NCBI GenBank assembly: GCA_964423745.1
Contig: CAYRGG010000013.1
Span: 22,796-86,795, forward strand
Source: CAYRGG01 sp964423745
Lineage (GTDB): Bacteria > Pseudomonadota > Gammaproteobacteria > Competibacterales > Competibacteraceae
DNA length: 64,000 nucleotides
Direction: 5' to 3'
Position 1 is the stretch's first letter. Every line of letters begins with the position of its first letter. Positions 7,837 to 16,800 of this stretch are shown piece by piece. The translations under genes were made by a program, and so were the position numbers. Under the pieces are notes generated by a model. The model made no database searches. It was given only the letters and a program-made list of their open reading frames with translations, and was not told the origin of the DNA.

Positions 7837-9201
7837 ATGAACCCTTTGCCCAAAAAAGCCGTTCATGTTGAACCCATGCTTGCCAAACCTGTACGCCACC
7901 CCATCAAGGCCGCTAAACTTTTATACACAACACCTTCTTATATTCTAAGCGCTCCTATTTATTTGATTTTTATAATTTTAGCTGTAGGTATTGTGTATGC
8001 TTTTTGGGCTAGGCAGGACGTTCTGGTTATGGCGCCCCTGGTACTTGAGAAAGACAGCTTTACTTTGCAAGCTACTGGTCCAGGTCAAGTGACTGAAGTG
8101 GCTATCCAAGAAAACAGCTTTGTGCAAGCCGGCGATCGACTTGCTGTGATTCAGGAACAAATCCGTCCATTTGACAATGCGCAGCGCCAAGCCTTAGAGA
8201 GTCAGCGTGAAGAGTTAAAAAAAGAGCGAGATAAAGTGTTAAGCGAATACGAGCATAAGCTGACACAGCTCAAGTTTGAGCTTGAGGATTTAACCAGCAA
8301 CCGGGGAACCCGGATTCAAACCCTTGAAGGTCGAGTGAATATCTTTTCTGAGCAACTTGCCACAGCGCAAAATACCAAGAAAGCCGCTGAGGATGCACTG
8401 GCAATTGCTCAGCAACAGTATGAAAGGATTAGACGCTTATTCGCTAACCGTGATGTTACCGTGTCGGATCGAGATAACGCCTTGGAAAAGTTAAATGCTG
8501 CCCAGAAAGCTGTTTTCGACGCTAACGCACGTATTTCGGAAACGGCTATTTCTCTCGAAACCGCGAAAGCAGAGTTGAGTGAATTTAAAGATCTACGTCA
8601 GCAGGCAAAGATCGAAAAACAGATCACGCAAACGCAAGCGCAGCGGGATCGAGATCTGAAAAGGCTTGATGAACAGATTCAGGGTTTGACGGGTCGCTTG
8701 GATATCGCAACTTATCAAGAGGGGACGGTTTACGAGGGTAGTGAGGCGCGTTATACCAGCCTTTTCGATGGTGTCATCACGAAAGTCCATGTGGCCACTG
8801 GTCAAATGATTTCTGCAGGGGCGCCCCTAGTCACGATTGTACGGGACAGCACGGTTCTGGAAGGCCATGCTTTTGTGGAAAACAAAGATATTGGTAGTTT
8901 AAAACGAGGACAAGAAGTCAAAATTAAGTATTTTGCTTATCCCTATCAGGAGTATGGCATTGCCACAGGGTTGATATCCTCCATTGCAACAACCCCAGGT
9001 GGGCCTCAAGGAAAAGAGTCCATGTATTTAATAAATATCGTCTTACGCGATGACACCATCCGCCGTAGAGGCGGTAAACCCAGACCCCTTGAGATTGGCT
9101 TGGAGGGTATTGCCGAAATTAAAACTGGCGAAAAGCGGTTTATTGAAATTCTCTTTACCCCTATCTCGAAATTTTTTACACCCGAGGAGGAGTCGGCTTA
9201 A
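7837..9201 (+). CDS. HlyD-family membrane-fusion (periplasmic adaptor) protein
   Basis: A 454-residue protein. After a cytoplasmic N-terminus, one transmembrane helix (SAPIYLIFIILAVGIVYAFW) anchors it in the inner membrane. It continues with a lipoyl-type half (GPGQVTEVAIQENSFVQAGD), a long coiled-coil hairpin rich in Gln/Glu/Lys, the second lipoyl half (SLFDGVITKVHVATGQMISAG) and a beta-barrel. Such adaptors bridge an ABC exporter and TolC. A TTG 63 bp upstream would extend the frame, but ATG at 7837 gives a normal N-terminus. The ABC exporter gene follows after 136 bp on the same strand, and a TolC-family gene is at the left edge of the window. Confidence 0.93.
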   Translation: MNPLPKKAVHVEPMLAKPVRHPIKAAKLLYTTPSYILSAPIYLIFIILAVGIVYAFWARQDVLVMAPLVLEKDSFTLQATGPGQVTEVAIQENSFVQAGDRLAVIQEQIRPFDNAQRQALESQREELKKERDKVLSEYEHKLTQLKFELEDLTSNRGTRIQTLEGRVNIFSEQLATAQNTKKAAEDALAIAQQQYERIRRLFANRDVTVSDRDNALEKLNAAQKAVFDANARISETAISLETAKAELSEFKDLRQQAKIEKQITQTQAQRDRDLKRLDEQIQGLTGRLDIATYQEGTVYEGSEARYTSLFDGVITKVHVATGQMISAGAPLVTIVRDSTVLEGHAFVENKDIGSLKRGQEVKIKYFAYPYQEYGIATGLISSIATTPGGPQGKESMYLINIVLRDDTIRRRGGKPRPLEIGLEGIAEIKTGEKRFIEILFTPISKFFTPEEESA

Positions 9202-9310
9202 GTTTTGGGGCTGATTTGGGTTAGTAAACAATTAATCATCTATAAGCGAATTTTAATAGCGTTTTATACCGTTAATTCATACCAGAAAAATAAACAATAG
9301 CAAATAAAAA

Positions 9311-9328
9311 CAGCACGTTTTTGTGCTG
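9311..9328 (+). promoter_or_regulatory. Small hairpin abutting the exporter ribosome-binding site
   Basis: CAGCAC and GTGCTG pair around GTTTTT. The last base of the stem is the first G of the GGAG ribosome-binding site of the exporter gene (ATG at 9338). It could affect translation or mark a processing site between the HlyD and ABC genes; a functional role is unproven. Confidence 0.35.
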
Positions 9329-9337
9329 GAGAATTTC

Positions 9338-12300
9338 ATGAATGTCAAACAAGAAACCGTTCGTCAGTTAGTCAGAAATCATATTCTCTTTAATGCTTTA
9401 TCGAATGTAGAGCAGAGCGCTTTAGAGCCTCTGTTCGAGGTGCGCGACTATTCAGCTAATACGGTTATCGCTAATGAAGGTGATCCCATGGATGGGTTGT
9501 ATATCATCTATGCCGGCCGGGTGCGTTTAAAACAAGCTCAAAACGGTAAACGAGTTAGCCTCGGCGTGCTGGAGAAAGAAGCCAGTTTTGGCGAGCTATC
9601 CCTACTTGAGCAAGCTCAGTGGCCCCATCAAGTCTTAGCCGAAGACCGGGTTACTGTGCTCCATTTACCCGGTGACAAGGCGCGGGCTCTAGCAAGCCGT
9701 TCGCCCACCATGGCTGAGTTATTTAAACAACGCCTGGGACTAGTGGAGTTAAGTCACCGTCTGCGGGGACTGCTGGAGGCAGCCAACTACACACCTGAGC
9801 AGTTTGTACAGATTCTTCAGCATATTGGTGTCAAGAACATTGCTAAGGGTCGACCTGTGTTCACCCAAGGTATCCACGATCCGCGTCTTTATATGATCGA
9901 GAAAGGCGTTGTTGAATTGGTTCGGCAACCGCTTTCTGGGGAATCCGTAGTCCTGGACAGGCTTTACCGAGGTGACCTCTTTGGTGAGGGGGGCGCACTC
10001 CCGGAGGCCGGTCAAGAAGTGACTCAACCCCATGCCGCCATAGCAGTCAGCGAAACGACAGTATTGGTGATTCGCCAAGAGGCTGTGCGACGTATTCTAG
10101 AAATTAATCCAGCACTATCTGAACGGCTTCGCTTACGTCTTAAAGAGTTGCAAAAAAATGAAGAAGATGAAATTGCCGTGCGGGGACGTGCTGAGGGTAT
10201 CGATCAGCGCATCAAGCTCAGCGATGCAGTGACCGAAGAAGAATTCCTGGAACATAAAAAAAGCAAAGAAATACGCCGCTTTTCCTTAGTGCGGCAGCAC
10301 TCGGAAGCGGATTGCGCGGCCGCGTGTCTAACCATGGTATGCAATCATTATGGCAAAGATTTTACCTTGGGCCAGATCCGTGAACTGAGTAATCTTTCCA
10401 GCCCTGAGATGGCCCCAAACTTTATTATTACAGGTGCGGAAAACTTAGGTTTTTCGGCCCGAGGCTATGCCCTTACCTATGCAGATCTTAAAAACCTAAA
10501 ATTGCCTGCCATTGTTGGTTGGGAAAATTATCATTATGTGGTGGTGTACCGGATTACTCATAAGGAAGTGCATATTGCCGATCCCGCAAAGGGTATAAAA
10601 AAACTGAGTAAGGCGGAATTTCTTGAAGGGTGGAGTGAGGCGCAAGTGACAGGAATTGCGCCTACCCCGCAACGAGGGGTTTTTATCGCCTTGGAGCCTA
10701 CCCAACGTTTTGAGCAAAAGGAGGTGCCTAAAAAGCCTATCTATCATTTTATCAACTATATCCTGCCGTACAAAAAATACTTTATCGAGGCCATGATCGC
10801 CGCCCTGACAATCAACTTACTGGGTTTGGCGAGTCCCTTATTCGTACAAACCATCGTGGACACCGTGGTAGTGCATCATGATGTCAGTCTGCTCAACATG
10901 ATGCTGGCAGGTATGGTTTTGGTTTCGGTGTTTTCCACATTAAGTAGTATTGCCCAAAATCTATTGTTGGCTCATACCACAGCGCGGATAGATATGCGCA
11001 TCATGTCTGAGTTTTATCGACATGTGCTGAGTTTGCCCATGAGTTTTTTTCTTACCCGTAATAAGGGCGAGATTTTGGCGCGATTTGGAGAAAATCAAAA
11101 AATTCGCCGTATCATTTCAGGTTCTACCATCACAGTGCTCCTTAACACGCTGATGATTGTGCTGTATTTCTTAATGATGTTTGGTTACAGCACCTTGCTG
11201 ACCTTTGTCTTTATGCTTTTTATTCCCATGTATTTGGCCATCATCCTTTATTTCACGCCCCGGATTAAAGCGATCTCCCAAGAAATTTTTCTCACTAACT
11301 CCCAGTCGCAAGCCCGGCTTATTGAATCCTTAAACGGTATCGAGACCCTTAAGGCAACTTCCAACGAATATATGGCCCGCTCCAATTGGGAAAACGCCTT
11401 CGTTGAAAATGTTAACAAGGCATTCCAATCACAGCGGTTAAATCTGATGTCCACAAGTCTCAATAGATTTGTAGGTCTAGGTTCTACCGTGACCATTTTA
11501 TGGCTTGGCGCCACGCAAGTCATGGCAGGGTCCATGAGTATTGGTCAGCTTATGGGGTTTAACATGCTCACGGGTATGGTGATCGGCCCCATACTCAGTA
11601 TGGTCGGTTTATGGAATAGTCTACTGGAGGTAAGGATTTCAGTAGATCGGGTGGGTGAAATTCTCAGTGTACAGCCGGAACAAGAACCCATCACTACTCC
11701 TGACAAAATGCCAATTGTACTTACCGAAGCCCAAGGTCGTATCGAATTTTCCAAGGTTAATTTTAGTTACGTATCGAATAATAAAGAAAATTTAGTGATG
11801 CGTGATTTTGATCTGGTCATCGAACCTGGGACCCGGGTTGGTTTTGTAGGTCCCAGCGGCTGCGGCAAAAGCACCATCGCTAAAATGATTTTGGGATTTA
11901 ATCTACCTAAATCTGGCGAATGCAAAATCGATGGTAAAGACATTCGCACCCTAGACTTAAGTAGTTTACGACGCCACATCGGGGTGGTATTGCAGGATAG
12001 CTTTATTGTCGCCGGTACCGTCGCTGAGAATATCGCCCTGGGCGATCCTGATCCAGACATGCAGGCTGTCGAAGAAGCCGCACGTTTAGCAGGCGCACAA
12101 GAATTTATTATTAATTATCCTTTGGGTTATCAAACTTTGATCGGTGAAAAAGGTATGGGCATCTCGGGCGGACAACGCCAGCGTGTGTGTATTGCAAGGG
12201 CGCTCTACCGCAAACCCAAAATACTTATTTTTGATGAAGCCACCAGCGCCCTGGATAATGAGTCGGAAAAACGCATTCAAGAAAATATGCAAACCATTCT

Positions 12301-12526
12301 ACGAGGACGCACCTCTATTACCATTGCCCATCGCCTTAGCACCATCGTGGATTCCGATGTGATCTGCTATATCAACAACGGCAGGGTGATGGAAAAGGGA
12401 ACTCATGAACAATTGACTGATCCTGAATATCTGCAAGCTAATGATTATGCGGGATCCTACTATCATTTGGCTCAGGAGCAGTTTAACCTAGCGCCGCTAA
12501 ATCTCGATAAGCGCAATGTAGCTTAA
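9338..12526 (+). CDS. C39-peptidase ABC exporter with two N-terminal cNMP-binding-like domains
   Basis: A 1062-residue bifunctional peptidase/exporter. In order: two cyclic-nucleotide-binding folds (about 15-130 and 160-275); a C39 cysteine peptidase with RQHSEADC (catalytic Cys326), His399 in NYHYVVV and Asp415 in ADPAKG, so the triad is intact; a six-helix ABC membrane domain (about 470-760); and a nucleotide-binding domain with Walker A GPSGCGKST (838-846), signature ISGGQRQRV, Walker B ILIFDEATSALD and the H-loop AHRLS. Such proteins cut double-glycine leaders and export the product; the extra domains resemble those of cyanobacterial HetC-type exporters. In both cNMP-like domains the FGE is present but the following phosphate-binding Arg is not where expected. 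ATG at 9338 is chosen over GTG at 9323 because GGAG sits six bases upstream of the ATG. Confidence 0.94.
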   Translation: MNVKQETVRQLVRNHILFNALSNVEQSALEPLFEVRDYSANTVIANEGDPMDGLYIIYAGRVRLKQAQNGKRVSLGVLEKEASFGELSLLEQAQWPHQVLAEDRVTVLHLPGDKARALASRSPTMAELFKQRLGLVELSHRLRGLLEAANYTPEQFVQILQHIGVKNIAKGRPVFTQGIHDPRLYMIEKGVVELVRQPLSGESVVLDRLYRGDLFGEGGALPEAGQEVTQPHAAIAVSETTVLVIRQEAVRRILEINPALSERLRLRLKELQKNEEDEIAVRGRAEGIDQRIKLSDAVTEEEFLEHKKSKEIRRFSLVRQHSEADCAAACLTMVCNHYGKDFTLGQIRELSNLSSPEMAPNFIITGAENLGFSARGYALTYADLKNLKLPAIVGWENYHYVVVYRITHKEVHIADPAKGIKKLSKAEFLEGWSEAQVTGIAPTPQRGVFIALEPTQRFEQKEVPKKPIYHFINYILPYKKYFIEAMIAALTINLLGLASPLFVQTIVDTVVVHHDVSLLNMMLAGMVLVSVFSTLSSIAQNLLLAHTTARIDMRIMSEFYRHVLSLPMSFFLTRNKGEILARFGENQKIRRIISGSTITVLLNTLMIVLYFLMMFGYSTLLTFVFMLFIPMYLAIILYFTPRIKAISQEIFLTNSQSQARLIESLNGIETLKATSNEYMARSNWENAFVENVNKAFQSQRLNLMSTSLNRFVGLGSTVTILWLGATQVMAGSMSIGQLMGFNMLTGMVIGPILSMVGLWNSLLEVRISVDRVGEILSVQPEQEPITTPDKMPIVLTEAQGRIEFSKVNFSYVSNNKENLVMRDFDLVIEPGTRVGFVGPSGCGKSTIAKMILGFNLPKSGECKIDGKDIRTLDLSSLRRHIGVVLQDSFIVAGTVAENIALGDPDPDMQAVEEAARLAGAQEFIINYPLGYQTLIGEKGMGISGGQRQRVCIARALYRKPKILIFDEATSALDNESEKRIQENMQTILRGRTSITIAHRLSTIVDSDVICYINNGRVMEKGTHEQLTDPEYLQANDYAGSYYHLAQEQFNLAPLNLDKRNVA

Positions 12527-12557
12527 TGCTTAGCTTAATGATGCACACGAAAAAAGA

Positions 12558-12580
12558 CACACGGCGAAACTCGCCGTGTG
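12558..12580 (-). terminator. Hairpin terminator for the second small-protein array
   Basis: CACACGGCGA and TCGCCGTGTG form a perfect 10-bp stem with a 3-base loop. On the minus strand it is followed by TCTTTTTT, a typical intrinsic terminator. It ends transcription of the three-gene array just before it would run into the 3' end of the exporter gene. Confidence 0.87.
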
Positions 12581-12610
12581 CCCGTTATAACCAGCCGTAA
12601 GGCTAATTAC

Positions 12611-12862
12611 TTAGCCAATGTGGATGCTGGTATTGGCTTCAATGTTGTCATCGCCACCGTCGCCGGCGATACCCATATTGGCTTGCTCTAAGGCCTGACG
12701 GGTTGCCTGATCGGCGACCGAGTCGGCGAAGCTGTCACCGCTATGACCATCTAAGAACGCATTGCCGCTAGCGCTGGCTGAGGTGATATCGCCAAGATTA
12801 CCGCTTTCTTGAGCACCGGCATTGGCTTGCAGAACTTCACCACCACTTTTGTTAACTGACAT
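12611..12862 (-). CDS. Small Gly-Gly cargo-like protein, paralogue 3 (type A)
   Basis: An 83-residue protein, nearly the same as paralogue 1: it starts MSVNKSGGEVLQANAG, has the SASGNAFLDG core and the DQATRQALEQANMG helix, and ends TSIHIG. AAGGAG lies eight bases upstream of the ATG. It is the last gene of the three-gene array, as paralogue 1 is last in the other array. The near identity, against the more diverged type B copies, points to duplication of a B-A unit or gene conversion. It has no cysteine, so thiol-based modifications are excluded. Confidence 0.86.
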   Translation of the reverse strand: MSVNKSGGEVLQANAGAQESGNLGDITSASASGNAFLDGHSGDSFADSVADQATRQALEQANMGIAGDGGDDNIEANTSIHIG

Positions 12863-12905
12863 GGTTGAGTCTCCTTAATTAGTTATCGGTATTTATTGTG
12901 GTTAA

Positions 12906-13154
12906 TTAGAGATCAATACTGGTGTTCGCATCGGTGTTGTCGTAACCGCCGTCGCCACCCATGCCATCGTTAACCTGATCGAGGTACTGATCCACATTCT
13001 GATCCAAGTGGCTATCGGAGTAGCTGTCACCGCTGCGACCGTGTAAGAACGCATTGCCGCTGGCGCTGACGGAAGTCACATCAGTCATGTTAACCGCTTC
13101 TTGTTGACCGGCATTGGCTTGTAGAACGTCACCGCCACGTTTTGAAATTGACAT
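12906..13154 (-). CDS. Small Gly-Gly cargo-like protein, paralogue 4 (type B)
   Basis: An 82-residue member with SKRGGDVLQANAG, SVSASGNAFLHG (His replaces the usual Asp), SGDSYSDS, a LDQNVDQYLDQVND helix and the tail DNTDANTSIDL. AAGGAG stands eight bases before the ATG. It is the middle gene of the array. The Gly-Gly, QANA, SASGNAFL and SGDS blocks are invariant across all five copies, which marks them as the functional or recognition elements. Confidence 0.86.
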   Translation of the reverse strand: MSISKRGGDVLQANAGQQEAVNMTDVTSVSASGNAFLHGRSGDSYSDSHLDQNVDQYLDQVNDGMGGDGGYDNTDANTSIDL

Positions 13155-13198
13155 GGTTTTTTCTCCTTATAAGTTTTACGGGTTTTTATTAAATGAAT

Positions 13199-13453
13199 TT
13201 AGATGCTGATGTCGGTGTTGGCGTCGGTATTGTCGTAACCACCGTCACCGGCCATGGCGTCGTTTACTTGATCCATACGCTGATAGACTTCCTGATCCAA
13301 GTGGCTATCGGAGTAGCTGTCACCGCTATGGCCATCTAGGAAAGCATTACCGCTTGCGCTAACGGTAGTGACATCAGCCATGTTTCCGGCCCCTTGAGAA
13401 GCTGCATTGGCTTGTAGAGCGTCACCACCACGTTTGTTGATTCCACGAGTCAT
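13199..13453 (-). CDS. Small Gly-Gly cargo-like protein, paralogue 5 (type B)
   Basis: An 84-residue member: MTRGINKRGGDALQANAAS, SASGNAFLDG, SGDSYSDS, a LDQEVYQRMDQVND helix, GDGGYDN and the tail DANTDISI. GGAG lies eight bases before the ATG, which supports the longer MTRG start here. It is the first gene after the sigma-54 promoter at 13529-13544. Confidence 0.86.
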   Translation of the reverse strand: MTRGINKRGGDALQANAASQGAGNMADVTTVSASGNAFLDGHSGDSYSDSHLDQEVYQRMDQVNDAMAGDGGYDNTDANTDISI

Positions 13454-13528
13454 GATTAAATCTCCAAATAATTATAGTTTAAGTACGTTGGGTATTGAGT
13501 GTATCGCTTTGTGCGACACTCAGACTAA

Positions 13529-13544
13529 AGCAGCATCTATGCCA
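13529..13544 (-). promoter_or_regulatory. sigma-54 (-24/-12) promoter of the second small-protein array
   Basis: The minus strand reads TGGCATAGATGCTGCT: TGGCA and CTGCT boxes with exactly 10 bases between GG and GC. The -12 box is identical to that of the first array (7632-7647). It lies about 76 bases before the start codon of paralogue 5. Two independent, same-spaced matches at the heads of the two arrays make chance unlikely. Confidence 0.82.
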
Positions 13545-13766
13545 TATTTTTGTTTACTGTTTAAGTGTTTGATATTAATTATGTTTAGTGATTTTTGAAG
13601 ATGACTGTTGTTTCTTTTACAGGTCTTTTTACATTTAAAAATGCATCTACTCAATGAGTGTTAGCTTTGATCAAAAATTCATTTATTTTATTTTTATATT
13701 TAAAATTAGTAGCTTATGTTTTAAATAGCGTGTTTTAATCATATTGGTTGGTGTATTTATTTTGAC

Positions 13767-13783
13767 CGGTTCACACTGAACCG
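13767..13783. promoter_or_regulatory. Inverted repeat upstream of the GlmS-like gene
   Basis: CGGTTCA and TGAACCG are perfect 7-bp arms around CAC, 67 bp before the GlmS-like start. It is a plausible operator or activator site. The rest of the AT-rich 13545-13850 stretch shows nothing else I can support. Confidence 0.35.
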
Positions 13784-13850
13784 ACTGAAGTTAGAAACAC
13801 CTAAAGCGTTATTCATCAGTATGCTGACTGACCGAGTCGAGGTAATGGAT

Positions 13851-16800
13851 ATGTGTGGAATCGCAGGCTTTCTCTCTAGGGTTGCCTGGACTAAGCCGGC
13901 TAATCTAGATTGGCTTGATAATAGCCTTGCGAACCTTGAAAAGATGGCCACTGGGTCTGAGTCTGAGCCTAAAGATTTTCATGCCCTAGAAACGGCATTG
14001 CATCAATTAGCAGCTCATTTTGCTCAGTTAATGAGTTTTTCTACTCATCTTGCCGCCCTACAAAACCCTCTTGTAAACCAACAGTTACAACAGCTTGCAA
14101 CAACCTTAGAAACCCTTGAAAACCAAGTGAAGCATACAACTCCTTTGGTAGAGATATTGCGGGACTATGCTTGGCAGATTCGTACTGAAGTGCTCGCTAA
14201 TATTCACCGTACCCTGGCTCTGCTCCCCCCGTCACTATCACATGACAAGCTGGATCAGCAACGTCATTTCATCGCTTGGGCGGTGGAACTGGTGCTTGAA
14301 AACTTGGATCGCTTAGAAGTTCGCGGACGCGATTCTGCGGGCATTGCGCTGCATCTCGTATTGGATTCAGCCAGCTCCACAACAGCTATCGAGTCAGCTT
14401 TTAAAACGGATTTGGACGGCCGTGGCGCATTGCTGCACGGGGAGCATGGAAGTGTACGGCTGCATACTTTGCCCGATGGACGAGGGGTTTGCCAATTTAT
14501 CTACAAGGTAGCCAATCTCATCGGTAAACTGGGAGATAATGGCAAGAGCTTGCGTAACGCCATGCAAAGGGATGCACTGCTTTGGGCGGTGGCCCAAAGC
14601 GTCCAACACGTGAGCATCTTGGCCCATACTCGCTGGGCCTCCAACGGCATTATCAACTTGGCCAATTGCCATCCGGTAAATGCAAGTCTGGCAGCTGAGG
14701 AAACTATATCCCCAGGTGATGCGCCTATCATGGCGGTACTTAACGGTGATGTGGATAATTACCAGCCATTAGTCACCAGCGCTATAGAATCCCGTGGTTA
14801 TAAGGTTCCCGAGGGCATTCGCACGGATGCCAAAATTATTCCGCTTTTGTTTCGCTTAGATACCCCTGTCGGAGAGACGGTCGCTGAACGGGTGTTGGCA
14901 ACGGTGCGCCGTTTGGAAGGCTCTATAGCGGTAGGTTTTATCCATCCTGACGATCCTGAACATATGCATTTGGTGCAACGGGGGAGTGGTCAGAGTTTAT
15001 TCATTGCTCAGGGACAAGATGGTTGGCTGGTTGCCTCTGAGGCATACGGCTTAGCGGCTCGGGCGCGGAACTGTTTCCCCTTATTGCAGGTAGGGCAGGG
15101 GGGTGTGCAGGTAACCCTGTCGAGTGATCCTGGCATCTCTCTCCAGGCGCGTCTCATCGATGATGCCCAGGAGATCCATTTAATCGCCGAACCCATCGAA
15201 ATTTTTTCCCGAGATATTTTTCGTGGTGATTATGATTATTATCTCGAGAAAGAAATTCATGAAGCCCCAATGAGCATTCGCAAAACCCTGCAAGGTCGTT
15301 ACCAAAAAGCAGACCGCCGGGTTAGCTTTATGACCGCAGCGTATAAGGATTTGCAACCGTTAATAAAGCGGTTGCAAGACCCAGCTCTACCTCCCCTGCG
15401 GCGTATTATTGTGACTGGTCAAGGAACCGCCTCGGTGGCCGCCATGGGTACGGCCTATCTCATTCAACGGGCCTTACATGCTATCCCCATGGTGGTGGAG
15501 TGGGCAAAAGCGTCGGAGCTTTCCACCCAGCTTGGTCAGCAATCGTTAAAAGACACGTTAGTGATCGCGATTTCCCAAAGCGGCACCACGACCGATACCA
15601 ACCGTACCGTTGATTTGGCTCGTGCCGACGGCGCCTGGGTTCATGCGATTCTCAATCGGCGTAATTCTCCCTTGGTGCGCAAATCCGATTCTCGGCTATT
15701 TACCAGCGATGGGCGCGATGTGGAAATGGCGGTGGCTTCCACTAAGGCGTTTTATTCCCAGGTGGTGGCGGGCAAGCTGACAGCCTTGTGTCTTGGCGAA
15801 GTTTTGAACGCCCTGGACCCCGCGGCGCTTTACGAAGAGATATTAGCTGTGGAAAGCCTGCCGGAACGGATTACCGAAGTGTTAGCCAACGAAGCAGCTA
15901 TTGCCGCCTGTGCCAGTGCGGCGGCGCCCTACCATCGCTACTGGGCTGTCGTGGGTAGTGGTCCGAATAAAATTGCGGCGGAAGAGATCCGTATTAAGCT
16001 CAGTGAGCTGTGTTACCGATCCATACCCTGTGATTTTACCGAAGATAAAAAACATATCGATCTTTCCACAGAGCCGTTGACCCTGGTCATAGCCAATGAT
16101 TTACTCCATCTGGTGGCTCAAGATACCGCAAAGGAAGTGGCTATTTTTAAGGCCCATAGCGGTAAGCCCATTGTATTTGCAGCAACAGGCGAGCATTGCT
16201 TCGAGCCCTACGCGGAAACACTGCTTTACTTGCCCTCCGCAGGCGCGGGGCTGGATTTTGTGATTGCCACGGTAGCGGGTCATCTCTGGGGTTTACATGC
16301 GGCAAAAGCCATCGATGCCAGTAGTGTTCCCTTTCGTGAGGCGATAGGGTTACTAAGCGCACAACTAGATAATCCACCTACACAGACAGAGTTCGCAAAT
16401 TTGCGGAGTAGTCTAGCGGCACAGGTTGATCGCATCGCCCAGGGTACCATGGATGCTGCATTGCCGGCTCGGTTAGCTGCTCAATTGAGCCAATATCTAG
16501 CTCGGTTAAACGCTACTGATCCGCACAAAGTAGACCGGTCGCTGCTACATGAAGGAGTTACGCTGTTAAAGAACATCCATGATGAACTGAGCCGACCCAT
16601 CGACACCATTCGCCATCAAGCTAAAACAGTGACCGTGGGTATTTCCCGTCCACAACAGGACATGGCACCGGTGATACGTCGAACACTGTCGGACCTAGAT
16701 GTCTCTGCCTCCGGTTTGGCGGATCGCGACAAACAGTTGTTAATTACGTTGTCACCTTTTATCGCCGCGGTTGCCGGTGGCGCTCTGTACCGATTATGTG

